Source: Ryuthela nishihirai (taxonomy: Eukaryota > Arthropoda > Arachnida > Araneae > Heptathelidae). Taken from it: a DNA stretch of 64,000 bases. Position numbers and translations under genes: made by a program. Shown piece after piece: positions 44,826-55,283 of this stretch. The notes below the pieces were generated by a model, which worked only from the letters and a program-made list of their open reading frames with translations, did not search any database and was not told the DNA's origin. Location: positions 5,453,156-5,517,155 of the forward strand of contig JAWZYU010000027.1 in the NCBI GenBank assembly GCA_038380435.1. Direction: 5' to 3'. Each line of letters starts with the position of its first letter. The stretch's first letter is position 1.

Positions 44826-45325
44826 GTCTTCAGCTGGGTGGGATACAAACCCACGACCTCCTGATAATACTTCAGATGCTCTGACCGCTAAGCTACTGGG
44901 GTGGGGGTGGCTCAGTCGGTAGCACGCCAGGCTCGTAATCTGCAGTTTCCAGGTTCGAGTCCCAGCTGGGTCAGCGTTGAGATTTATCTCCGCAAAATTC
45001 TCCGCCCTGCCCGCGGTCAGTAGGGGACACCGATGTGCTTGGAAAGACCGCCGTCCGTCGGATGGGACGTTAAGCCGTGGCCCCGTGTGCGGGAGAGCCA
45101 TAACTTGTGCACGTTAAAGAAAACGCTGGATGGCCTTGACGGGAGACTACCATCTGTCTCCCAACAGCTGTTCCAGTGGGTCCCCTCCCCCAACCTTCTC
45201 TGAGCCTTCGGGATCCTTGTGATCTGGCCATTTAACCCATGGTGTGCAAAAAAGTGCCGCTCAGAGGTAAAACAACCCAACCCAACAACGCTGAGCTACT
45301 GGCCGCCGAACAAGAGTTCCTCTAA
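44826..45325 (-). mobile_element. tRNA-like SINE head, split by a family 1 SINE
   Basis: The reverse strand of 45,289-45,320 gives GGCCAGTAGCTCAGCG (A box). It resumes at 44,899 and continues leftwards with GGTCAGAGCATC and a B-box-like GGTTTGTATCC at about 44,840. It is interrupted by 44,900-45,288. The split halves carry the target-site duplication. The anticodon region is irregular, so a SINE rather than a tRNA gene. Confidence 0.6.
44900..45288 (+). mobile_element. tRNA-derived SINE family 1, full length
   Basis: Flanked by CGCTAAGCTACTGG (44,886-44,899) and CGCTGAGCTACTGG (45,289-45,302), a target-site duplication with one mismatch. It has the full head with A and B boxes and the AACCCAACCCAAC tail. 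It is inserted into another tRNA-like element. Confidence 0.92.
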
Positions 45326-45771
45326 CTGATATGATTAATATGAACTTTCCTATCTGCAGTAGAGAATTCTCTCTGCTGCAGCTAGGAAATCTTTTTGTAG
45401 GCAGTGTCTTCGCTGTTTTCAGTCTCTTGAAGTAGGTGAACCAATGCATGTTCTGAGTATAGAGCTAATAGCTCAAGAAATTGAAGACAGAGAGTTTTTC
45501 TCTCAAGACAGAAGAAAGATAATTTTTCTCCTATATATACTATTAATAATTTTACTCCTATATATCGACGTTAAACGATGGGTGATTACATCTCTGACAA
45601 TTGTAAAAAACGTCGAAACATTTCTTCAATTTAATGCATATATGCTAGAAATTTAAAATCACGTGCGGATTCCGAGATGTGAACAGATCCAAATAGTTTA
45701 CTAATAGAAGAAGTGAAGTTTACATACAAACATTTATACATGCTTACATACATATATAAGTACTTGATCTT
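45326..45771. other. No gene recognised
   Basis: AT-rich spacer. Nothing recognised. Confidence 0.35.
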
Positions 45772-46580
45772 CAAGCAGACGTGGGCTGCAGAGGTCCAAC
45801 CAGATTGTGCAATTTAGTTCTCCAAGCATGTCTGTCCTGAGCTACATTTGCTGCATTTGGCCACTGTATACCAATTCTAAAAAGGTCCTGTTTGACACTG
45901 TGTGCACACTGCATCCTAGGTCTCTCCCCTCCCCTTCTTTCTGAGGCCTTTATACGCACTGTTTATAACCCTATTCACTAATCTGTAGTTATGCATCGAG
46001 GGAACATGGCCAAACCAAAGCATCTCTCTTTACATAATATGCTGTTCAGTGGAGGTTGCCGACGCCTTTACTTAACCTCATCATTACTTACAAAGTTGAA
46101 CAACATAATGCTGGAGATACGCGGTAAAAACAACTAGAAACAGAGCATTAAGTTTCCAGCTATCTTGTTTACACAGGGTTCAGCTTTCACTACCAAAACT
46201 AATCCTAGAAAGAACAAAATTATTATAAAATCTAATTTTAGCCTTCAGGTGCATACGCCTATTTCTCCACACTCTCCATAGATTCTTAAAAGTCGCTGCA
46301 GCAATCCCTATTCGTCTGTTAATTTCATGCCACGCATCACCAGTATCTGTTATATAGCTCCCAATATAATTAAACTGAGACAAATGCTCAAGAGTGCAAC
46401 AATTCAGATTTTCTGAATCACAACCTGTCGGACCAATTTTCATCACTCTAGTTTTCTCTCTGTTTATCACCAAACCTTCTAATGAAAGAGTTTCATCCCA
46501 TCAACATCATTTGCCAAAAGGGCCAAATCATCATCATAGTCTAAATAAGAAATTTTGAAATCTAGACTATTTAAGGCCAA

Positions 46581-47202
46581 ACAAATTTCTTCAATATGAT
46601 TAATTGGATCTTCATGAAACGAAATAGTACACCCCAAACCGTGCAGTTAATGTCGTTTACGAACCCATTTTATTTCCTTTTTCCATTTAGAGCATGTTTC
46701 AGATTGTACCAAAAATCGCACCACTATTCTACAAACAATTATAAAAGGTTTCTAAATTGTAGTTTCTTTCAAACAATTTTTATCGTACTAATAATTTCAG
46801 TATAAATATCACCGTCGTATGCAATTCATAAACTTCTCTTGACCACTATTGTATACCTGGTGATTTTCAGTATCATTTCGCGGCGATCTGTATTTTTTCA
46901 ATAATTTTCCTCAGCTCACCTTTAAATTATCAGTTTGTTTTTCATCATATACTTATTATCCTCAATATTGTTTTGCATCCCACCGGTGTGCACCAATATT
47001 ATCTGTCGGGTTCACCTGTGATCCTTAACATTGCTTCTCTACAGAGTACCATACTAATCAAAAGCATCTAGGGTAATGAAGAAAAAAATGTAATAAATAC
47101 TACAACAGAGAAATTACATTTAACAATGAAACAGAACAACATACATGTGTGGTACATAACAGACCAGAGGATGAATATCTTGGTTTACAGGGGTACGGTG
47201 GG
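46581..47202. other. ~620-base unidentified insertion within RTE copy C
   Basis: RTE sequence stops after TTAAGGCCAAA and resumes at CCCTTGCAGTGAATTTC. The intervening AT-rich sequence has no recognised frame, TIR or tRNA-like boxes, and clear target duplications were not seen. Confidence 0.6.
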
Positions 47203-47644
47203 TCCCTTGCAGTGAATTTCTTATAACATAATCAATATCAGAACTAAACAGAGAAGGGGACAAAATGCAACCTTGTTGAACACCAGAAACAATGCTAAAT
47301 CAATTTATACAAGCCTTACTAACTCTCACACACGACTCAGTGCTATTATAGAGAGCTTTCATTATGTTAACTAACTTGTCTGGTATGTCATACGATCTCG
47401 CAATTAACCACAAATTTTGGCGATCAACAGAGTCAAAAGCCTTTTTGAAATCAACAAACTAGTAACCGAAGGTTTCTGAAACTCTAAAAATTTCTCAAGA
47501 ATTTGCCTTCAGTGAAAATATCTGATCTCCACATCCCCTACCACTTCTGAATCCACACTGCTCATCACGCAATTGTCCGTCAACCAGATTCTTAATTCTA
47601 TTAAGCACAATCATGCAAAGGACTTTACCCAGAACAGAAAATCG

Positions 47645-47999
47645 ACAGATATCCCTTTAGTTATGACATGAACTTCAATCACCTTTTTTAAAAATAAGGG
47701 TAAATAACCTACGGGTAAGTCTAGATATAATAGATTATAATAATAATTATTGATATTATAGTATACAGGTATTGAAGGATAAACAAGTTAAGGTTATAGA
47801 AGGTAAGAATTCTGTCATGTCTAGGTGGGCTGAGCATTTCAGTAATTTCTTAACAAAATAGTTATAAGTCACTAGAACAAGGGCAATATCTCCTTTCTTA
47901 TTAATATAATCTATCATATCTTAGACTTACCCGTAGGTTACTTATCCATATTTTTAAAAAAAGGTGATTGCAGTTCTTGTCATAACTAAAGGGATATCT
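47645..47999. repeat. Foldback rearrangement inside RTE copy C
   Basis: About 95 bases at 47,645-47,742 are inverted at 47,901-47,999 (both contain CCCTTTAGTTATGACA and ACCTACGGGTAAGTCTA on opposite strands). The ~155-base loop contains plus-strand RTE sequence (CAGGTATTGAAGGATAAACA), opposite to the host copy. It is a local inversion with duplicated arms. Confidence 0.85.
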
Positions 48000-49865
48000 G
48001 CCTAATTTTGTTACATCTCTGGAAAAATCATCAGAAATCCTCAGGAACCATGACTAAAGAGATATTCAAAATTTCGGTCATCCATGTGGAAATATTCCCA
48101 GCTCTAAGCATTTCCAATAGTAATTTTATCTACCTTTGGAGATTTGTGTACTTTAAGTTTAGAAACAGCCAAAATAACTTCAGAATGTGTTATAGGGCCA
48201 ACATTAAAGCCAGTAATGCATCTATCACCATTGCAAACAATGGGAGTAGAACTAACCAGATTGTTTAGAACATCACTGAAATACTCAGCCCACCTAGCCA
48301 TGACAGAATCCTCACCTTCTATAACCTTACCTTGTTTATCCTTCAATCCCTGTATACCTGTCAGTTTTCTACCACACAAAACATTAACTATCTGGTTCAG
48401 CTCTCTGCTGTTCTGCTGTCTAACTGCATCCTCGGCTTGTCAGCCAAGTCATTGAGCCAAATATTTTTATCAGCAGCTAACTGATCCTTTATAAGTTTTT
48501 TAAGCTCTCTGTAATGTTTTCTGTTATCACTCAGATAATTCTGTCTCCTCTGCTCCTTTTTTCCTAAAAGAGTACTGTAAGTGTCCAAAAAAGCCTGTTT
48601 AAAATGATCCCATTCTTCCCCAACTTCAGTAGTAAGCATACCATGACTGTCATAATGACTAAGTAACCTATCATGGTAAGCTTTAGCTATAACTGGGTCT
48701 TTCAGAGCTTCAGTATTAAAAGCAAATTTTTTAACCCTAGCACAACACCTCGATGACCCTCTGCTCAGGGTCATCGAAAGTTTTAAGTTTAAGTTGCAAG
48801 ACGCTTTTAACAAGGTAATGGTCAGATCCAATTTCAGCTCCCCTATATGACCTGGCATTCCTAACAGAACTAGACCGTTTGCTGTTAATCAATATATAAT
48901 CAATCATATTCTTATGCAGCCCATCTGGTGAAACCCATATGTATAAGTATTTCGCGGTGTTTGCAATAAATGTGTAATTAATAAAGCGTTAGTTATTCCG
49001 AAACCATTAAGTTTACTCACCCCTAGGAGACGTTGCGCAATGTCATTGCAGCTACCAATACCAAAAGGAATTATCACCCCGCCCCAAAGGTCAGAGTCAA
49101 TACCAGCGTTGGCATTGAAGTCACCTAGAACGAAGGTAATATCTCCTTTCTCGACCGAATTCAAAATATCGTGAAATTGTCCGTAAAACCTATCCTTCTC
49201 ATCCTCATCGGCATCCTCGGTGTGGGATAACAGAAGATAACATTCAGGTCTTTAATGATTGTTTGAAAATTTTATGTAAGGAACTCTTCAGTAATGCATT
49301 CGTATCCTAGAAGAGCATCACTAGCGTGTCTGCTGAGAAGCAGAGATACGCCTTGGAGAAGCTTATTATCTTCTATCCCTGAAAAGAGAATTTTTAAGAT
49401 TATTTTTAAGTATCTGACCTTTATCTGACCATCTGATCTGTTGCAAGCTGGGAATATCTAAATTATAATGGTGCGATTCTTGTGTGAGGATATTCAGAAT
49501 CCTCACATTCCAACTACCTGTGGGGTGAAAACTGTTAGTGGGATGTTTAAAAAATTATGTTCATTAAGAGAGGGAATGACGACAATATTAAACAGCTCCC
49601 TAATAGCATGCATGGGCAAAAGACCCTTTCCCCCACTTCTAAAGGCTAAAGCCATCTACAGTGGAAGACTTCCTGCAATGTAGAATTTAACGATGCCCAT
49701 AGAAGCAAGAGTTCAGGTGCTTGCGATGACCTCTGCTCAGGGTCATCGAAGGCACCAGCTGATAAAACGTATCCTGTAAATCTATTCACCTGGGGCTGTC
49801 AACCCATAAACAAACAGAAAACAGCTGAAGTTTTTCCCTCCACAGAAGCCCACCGGTGCAGCAAA

Positions 49866-49867
<2 letters not shown>

Positions 49868-49909
<42 letters not shown>

Positions 49910-52900
49910 CAAGCAGCCATGGGCTACGGAGGTCCAACCAGACCACGCAGTTTAATTCTCCAAGCATATCTGTCCTGAGCTACATCTGCTGCATCCGGCC
50001 ACTGCACACCAATTCTAACAAGCTCCTGTTTGACATTGTCTGCCCACCGCATCCTAGGTCTCCCCCTCCTTCTGAGGCCTCTAGGCACACTGTTCATAAC
50101 CCTATTCGCCAATCTATAATTATCCATACGGGCAACATGGCCAAACCAGCGGAGTATCTCTCTGCACAATATGCTGCTTAAAGGAGGTTGCAGACTCCTT
50201 TGCCTAACCTCATCATTAGTTACAAAGTTAAACCACCTAATACCCAAGATACTGCGTAAGCATATAGAATCAAAAGCATCTAGTTTCCTGTTATCTTGTT
50301 TACACAGCGTCCAAGTTTCACTACCATAACTAACCCTAGAAAGAACCAAACTATTATACAGTCTAATTTTAGTCTTTAGGTGTATACGCCTATTTCTCCA
50401 CAATCTCCATAGATTCTTAAAAGTCCCGGCAGCAATACCTATTCGTCTGTTAATCTCATGCCGCACATCACCAGTATCAGTTACATAGCTCCCAAGATAA
50501 TTAAACTGTGATACCTGCTCAAGACTGCAACCATTCAAATTAACTGAATCACAACCTGCCTGACCAATTTTCATCACTTTAGTTTTCTCTCTGTTTATAA
50601 CCAAACCTACTCTACTACCAGTCTCATCAACAGCTCGAATGAAAGAGTTCATCTCATCAACATCATTTGCCAAAAGGGCTAAATCATCAGCATAATCTAA
50701 ATCAGAAATTTTCGTATCTCCAGCCCATTTAAGGCCAAAATCTTTCCCTCGAAGTGAATTTCGCATAACATAATCAACAACCAAACTAAAGAGAAAAGGA
50801 GGCAAAATGCACCCTTGTCGAACACCAGACGTAATGCTAAACCAATTGCTACAAGACTTACCAACTCTCACACATGACTCAGTGTTATTATAGAGAGCTT
50901 TCATTACGTTAACTAACTTGTCTGGTATACCATATGATTTCACAATCAACCACAAATTATGACGATCAACAGAGTCGAAAGCCTTTTTGAAATCAACAAA
51001 GCTAGCAACCAAAGGTTTCTGAAACTCTAAACATTTCTCAAGAATCTGCCAAAGTGAAAATATCTGATCTACACATCCCCTACCACTTCTGAATCCACAT
51101 TGCTCATCACGCAATTGACTGTCAACCAGATTCTTAATTCTATTAAGCACAATCATGGAAAGAACTTTACCTGGAACAGAGAGTAGGCTGATACCCTTAT
51201 TGTTATCACAAGAACTTCGATCACCTTTTTTGAAAATAGGAATAATAATAGCTCTGGTAAAATCTTTAGGAACCATGCCTTTATCATAAAAGTTATTCAA
51301 AATTTCAGTCATCCAAGTGGTAACCAAAACATTCCCAGCTCTGAGCATTTCTGTAGTAATTTCATCTACCCCTGGGGATTTATGAAGTTTAAGTTTAGAG
51401 ATAGCCAAACTAACTTCAGATTGTGTTATAGGGCCAACATTAAAGCTGCTAATGCATCTATCATCATTATAAACAATGGGAGTAGAACTAACCACATTGT
51501 TTAGAACATCACTGAAATGCTCAGCCCACCTAGCCATGAGAGAATCCTCACCTTCTATAACCTTACCTTGTTTATCCTTCAATCCCTGTATGCCTGTCCG
51601 TTTTCTACCACATGAAACATTAACTATCTGGTACAGCTCTCTGCTGTTGTGCTGCCTAACTGCTTCCTCAGCTTTGTCAGCCAAGCTATCAAGCCAAAGA
51701 TTTTTATCAGTAGCTAACTGATCCTTTACACGTTTATTAAGCTCTCTGTAATCTTTTCTATTAGGACCAGTAGGGTACTGATTAAGGACATTCCTGCAGT
51801 TCCTTCTTTCTGAAATAAGCTCAATTGCCTTATCACTTAAATAATTCTGCCTCCTCTGCTCCTTTTTTCCTAAAAGAGTACTGTTAGTTTCCAGAAAAGG
51901 CTGTTTAAAATGGCCCCATTCTTCCTCAACTTCAGTATTAAGCAAACCATGACGGTCATAATGACTAAGTAACCTATCATGGTAAGCTTTAGCTATAACT
52001 GGGTCATTCAGAGCTTCAGTATTAAAGGTAAATTTTTTAACCCTAGCACAACACTTTTTAAGTTTAAGTTGCAAGACACTTTTAACAAGGTAATGGTCAG
52101 ATCCAATTTCAGCTCCCCTATATGCCCTGGTATTTCTAACAGAACTAGCCCATTTGCTGTTAATTAATATATAATCAATCATATTCCTATGCAGCCCATC
52201 AGGTGAAACCCATGTGTATTTATGTATGTCGCGGTGTTTATAATATGTGTTAGTTATTCTGAAACCATTGAGTTTACTTACCTGTAGGAGATGTTGCCCA
52301 TTGCCATTGCAGCTACCAATACCAAAAGGGCCTATTACTCCTCCCCAAAGGTCAGAGTCGGTACCAACTTTGGCATTGAAGTCACCAAGAACAAGGGTAA
52401 TATCTCCTTTCTTGACAGAATTTAAAATATCCTGAAGTTGTCCGTAAAACCTATCCTTCTCATCCTCATCAGAATCCTCAGTGGGGGCATAACAGCAGAT
52501 AACATTCAAGTCTTTAATGCTTGTCTGAAATTTTGCTTTAAGAAACCTTTCATTAATACACTCATATCCTAGAAGAGCATCACTAGCATGTCTGCTGAGC
52601 AGCAGACCCACGCCTTGGTGATGCTTTCCATCCTCCCTCCCTGTAAAGAGAAATTTAAAGTTAGTTTTAAGTATCTCACCTTTACCTGTCCATCTGGTCT
52701 CTTGCAAGCCTAGAATATCTAGGTTATAGCGCTGGAAGTCCTGCATGAGGACATCAAGAGAATAATCTCTATGTAATGTCCTCACGTTCCACGTTCCTGC
52801 AGAGAGAAAATGATTAGTAGGATTTTTAAAGAAATTAGGTTTATGGAGATTGGTAGGGCCAACAATATCAAACAGCCCCCTGATCGCAGGCATGGGGCAA

Positions 52901-53548
52901 AGACCTGTTCCTCCTCCGCTAAAGGCTGAAATCACCGATGCTGGTAGGAACTTCAGGCACCACCTTTTCAAGTGGACTTTTTCAAGAGCCACATGGCCTG
53001 CCTGAGACGCATTACTCCAGTTTAGGCTTGACGATGCCCAACTAGCTAAGTAAGGTTGAGGTACCTGCGATGGCCTCTGATTAGGATTATCCACCAGCTG
53101 ATATAAGGTATCCCATGCCTCTGTTCACTTAGAGCTGGCAACCCAGAAGCAAACAGAAACCACAGCGGCAGACTCTCCCTCAACAGAGGCCCACCAGTGC
53201 AGCAAGTCCAGGATCAATAATCAAGCTCAAATCCATAAACAAGTCCAGTCTAGTAGGTATAAATGGTCAGCACCAGGACCCTGTGAAGTTGACCACTCCT
53301 CAGCAGGGTTGAAAAAAAAGAAAAAGGTGGCCGTAGATGACCAGATCAGCAGGCCATACTGAACTGGCAGCCCTCCCCTTCCGTTCCCTTCCAAAAGAGA
53401 ATATCTCTTTTGAAAGGTACTAACGGCCTGCACCACGAGAAGGCGGGGTCGGACATTAGGTGCTAGACCTGGCCGGTTCTGTGCATCATCACTAGGGATT
53501 GGTACACAGCTCTCCTTCCAGTTTACGCCTAGCTACCATTTACAGGCT
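49868..53548 (-). mobile_element. RTE LINE copy D, full length, nested in copy C
   Basis: 3.68-kb element with a 5' leader (53,095-53,548), one uninterrupted frame (49,924-53,094) and a tail of about 13 GAT units (seen as CAT at 49,868-49,906). It is bounded by the perfect 11-base target-site duplication TGCAGCAAATT at 49,857-49,867 and 53,549-53,559. It lies in the leader of copy C, same orientation. The combination of full length, intact frame and perfect duplication makes it the youngest LINE in the window. Confidence 0.95.
49924..53094 (-). CDS. RTE endonuclease/reverse transcriptase, intact frame
   Basis: 1056 codons without interruption. APE-type endonuclease: WNVRTL (residues ~102-107, catalytic Asn 103), LQETRW (Glu 132), CYAPTED (Tyr 202), GDFNAKVG (237-244), IDYIL (306-310) and SDH (332-334). 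The RT spans about 560-830: motif A FVDFKKAFDSVD (Asp 701), SGVRQGCILPPFLF (756-769) and the catalytic YADD (801-804). The C-terminal RTE-specific tail has GSETWTLCKQD and RGRPRMRWADNV. Start problem: the frame opens at GTG, and the ATG used by copies A and C (before the ISAFSGGG context) is GTG here, about residue 54. The first ATG is about residue 68, still upstream of the endonuclease. It could be translated from there (about 989 residues) or from a non-AUG start. Confidence 0.95.
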   Translation of the reverse strand: MDNPNQRPSQVPQPYLASWASSSLNWSNASQAGHVALEKVHLKRWCLKFLPASVISAFSGGGTGLCPMPAIRGLFDIVGPTNLHKPNFFKNPTNHFLSAGTWNVRTLHRDYSLDVLMQDFQRYNLDILGLQETRWTGKGEILKTNFKFLFTGREDGKHHQGVGLLLSRHASDALLGYECINERFLKAKFQTSIKDLNVICCYAPTEDSDEDEKDRFYGQLQDILNSVKKGDITLVLGDFNAKVGTDSDLWGGVIGPFGIGSCNGNGQHLLQVSKLNGFRITNTYYKHRDIHKYTWVSPDGLHRNMIDYILINSKWASSVRNTRAYRGAEIGSDHYLVKSVLQLKLKKCCARVKKFTFNTEALNDPVIAKAYHDRLLSHYDRHGLLNTEVEEEWGHFKQPFLETNSTLLGKKEQRRQNYLSDKAIELISERRNCRNVLNQYPTGPNRKDYRELNKRVKDQLATDKNLWLDSLADKAEEAVRQHNSRELYQIVNVSCGRKRTGIQGLKDKQGKVIEGEDSLMARWAEHFSDVLNNVVSSTPIVYNDDRCISSFNVGPITQSEVSLAISKLKLHKSPGVDEITTEMLRAGNVLVTTWMTEILNNFYDKGMVPKDFTRAIIIPIFKKGDRSSCDNNKGISLLSVPGKVLSMIVLNRIKNLVDSQLRDEQCGFRSGRGCVDQIFSLWQILEKCLEFQKPLVASFVDFKKAFDSVDRHNLWLIVKSYGIPDKLVNVMKALYNNTESCVRVGKSCSNWFSITSGVRQGCILPPFLFSLVVDYVMRNSLRGKDFGLKWAGDTKISDLDYADDLALLANDVDEMNSFIRAVDETGSRVGLVINREKTKVMKIGQAGCDSVNLNGCSLEQVSQFNYLGSYVTDTGDVRHEINRRIGIAAGTFKNLWRLWRNRRIHLKTKIRLYNSLVLSRVSYGSETWTLCKQDNRKLDAFDSICLRSILGIRWFNFVTNDEVRQRSLQPPLSSILCREILRWFGHVARMDNYRLANRVMNSVPRGLRRRGRPRMRWADNVKQELVRIGVQWPDAADVAQDRYAWRIKLRGLVGPP

Positions 53549-53880
53549 TGCAGCAAATTATGGATCCATAATCAAGCTCAGAGACTTATTCAAGTCCGGT
53601 CCGGTAGGTTTATATGGTCAGCAACAGGACCCTTGTGATTAACCACTCCTCAGCAGAGGAGAAAAAAAATGAGAAGTAGCCATAGTTGTCCAATCAGTAG
53701 GCCACACCAATCCTGCAACCCTCTTCTTCCGTTCACTTCCACAAGAGAGTATCTCTTTTGAAAGGCCTATACCAGCTGGTGGAAGAGGTGGGATCGGACA
53801 TTAGGTGCTAGGCCTGACCGGTTCTATTCATTATCACAGGAGATTGGTGCATAGCTCTCCTTCCAGTGAACACCTAGCTA
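53549..53880 (-). mobile_element. 5' leader of RTE copy C, displaced by copy D
   Basis: After the second copy of the target-site duplication, the sequence continues the leader of copy C exactly where 49,867 stopped. It aligns with the leaders of copies A and D (ATAATCAAGCTCAGAGAC, GTATCTCTTTTGAAAGG, GGACATTAGGTGCTAGGCCT). It ends near CACCTAGCTATTT, slightly short of the full 5' end. At first sight it looks like a tandem leader. Confidence 0.92.
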
Positions 53881-54957
53881 TTTTATCTAAATCGAAAATC
53901 AGGACCGACTGCAAACAGTGCAGTTAGCTATTGGTTCAGAACCAAAATTCCATGCTGAAACGAGAATTGCATTCGAGCTGTGAGTGTGCCTCGCTGGAAT
54001 GCAGAAATCGTGAATGTTCAGCAAAGATACAACCCATCTCCATGTAGATTGTTCTGATGATTTCAGTGCTGAGAGTAACGTTCTCGACGGCCTAGAGATG
54101 ACAACGTAACTGGGTCGCTGTGCCGCGCGATGTCGGCCATTCCTCTAACGTACTCTAATGATCTTGGTTTAGAGTTGTTGGGTATGGACTCCCAATATGC
54201 ATTTCCATATGACCTTCTGTATCTGTAACTCCTTCAGAGTCTGATGATGACACTTTGAGGCGCTTTGATTGTGTGAGAAATGTGTACCAACACATTAATT
54301 CACAGATTATCTCTTCTTTTCTTCATCCTCTTCGAAGTATTCTGATTGCTCACATCATTTCGATTCGCATTAAATTCCATTTCCCTGCTGCTGATAAAGC
54401 ATTGTGCTGTGCAAAGCACAATGCTTTCTTCAGACACCTCATATTATCTATAAATCACCAATTGGTCTGGTGTCCTTCGTGGAGCACATTTTTTATACTA
54501 TAATCAATTGCATCGCTGCTGTGGGACTCATATCTAACCATATGCACAGTTGAAGTATATTGAGTACCCTGACTTCGGTCCTAGTCGGCAGACCCTCGGC
54601 CAGCCCCTCCACCGAGGCCACAAGGCACGCCAGAAACACCGATGAGCCATCACCCAGTTTCACAGAGGCACCTTCAGATCCTCCGCCATGTATAATAGTT
54701 AACCTAGTCTTGGTAGCCTAAAGAGTTACTGGGGACTCTTAGTTTGGCTTTTCCATCGATAAGTCCGCTGGTCAGAGTGGAAGACCTCCAGCTGCGAGCC
54801 TTCAACTTTATCCTCTCCATTGTGAACGGGCCGAAGCCCCCAATGAACAGTACTCCGACCACGATATCACTGAGACCGCATCAAGAAGCCCACAAGACGA
54901 GTGCGCGAAGAAGGAGTGCTCAATCCGCAGAACTCCCCAAGTACGGCCCCTCAATCG
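53881..54957. other. No firm gene; proline/serine-rich frame of unknown origin
   Basis: The first ~650 bases show nothing recognised. From about 54,570 the sequence is GC-richer. A plus-strand frame at 54,744-55,097 (Pro-, Ser-, Arg-rich, 117 codons) runs into the left half of the chimeric unit. Short phrases near 54,590-54,680 (CAGCCCCTCCACCGAGG, CACAAGGCACGCCAGAA) echo phrases in the unit itself. Possibly part of an unrecognised mobile element. Confidence 0.35.
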
Positions 54958-55283
54958 AGGCTGCAACCCCTTGCTTCTCAGGGGACAAATCAATGAGACC
55001 GCTGGACCAGCCCCCACAAACCTATCCGCAGTCCCTAGACAGGCCCCCTCCATCGGGGGCCACAAGACATCTGAACTCCAGAGAGCCAGCGATCTGAACC
55101 CAACTTCTCAGAGGCACGGTAAGCCCACTCGACAAGGAGGTCCCACTCCAGGGGGGAGTGAGGATGGACAGGTAACCATTGGCGTTCAAGGACCCATCCA
55201 GTGGTACCAGCGGACCCAGGTCATACCAGGAAAACATCCCCCAGATATGCACACTGCCACCGCCGTCCTGTACTTAAATGGCA
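54958..55283 (-). repeat. Chimeric Tc1-transposase unit, copy 2
   Basis: Counterpart of 14,744-15,069 with a constant offset of 40,214 bases and two mismatches noticed. Here the Tc1 part continues to the right into a longer transposase and a terminal inverted repeat, so this locus is closer to the source arrangement. Confidence 0.85.

Larger units (their letters stand above)
45772..49867 (-). pseudogene. RTE LINE copy C, old, interrupted
   Basis: Minus-strand RTE. From right to left: leader (49,690-49,867), ATG-context start near 49,650 and endonuclease pieces (49,164-48,904, including LGDFNANAG). A linker and RT start follow (48,858-48,104), then fragments of RT (47,640-47,210), the region after YADD (46,550-46,180) and the C-terminus to 45,772. 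Broken by stops, frameshifts, a ~620-base foreign insertion (46,581-47,202) and a foldback rearrangement (47,645-47,999). The 3' end lacks a GAT tail. Its leader is split by insertion of copy D. The remaining 5' part is at 53,549-53,880. Confidence 0.9.

Noticed and set aside
49782..49967. Poly-Asp protein
   Set aside because: Frame through the GAT-repeat tail of RTE copy D.
49924..53094. Host craniofacial development protein 2 gene
   Set aside because: Such annotations arise from RTE endonuclease similarity. The frame includes reverse transcriptase with YADD and sits in an element with a GAT tail and target-site duplication.
53201..53880. Two tandem RTE leader units, resembling promoter monomers
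   Set aside because: The 11-base target-site duplication at 49,857 and 53,549, and the seamless continuation of copy C's leader, show that the outer unit belongs to the older element split by copy D.
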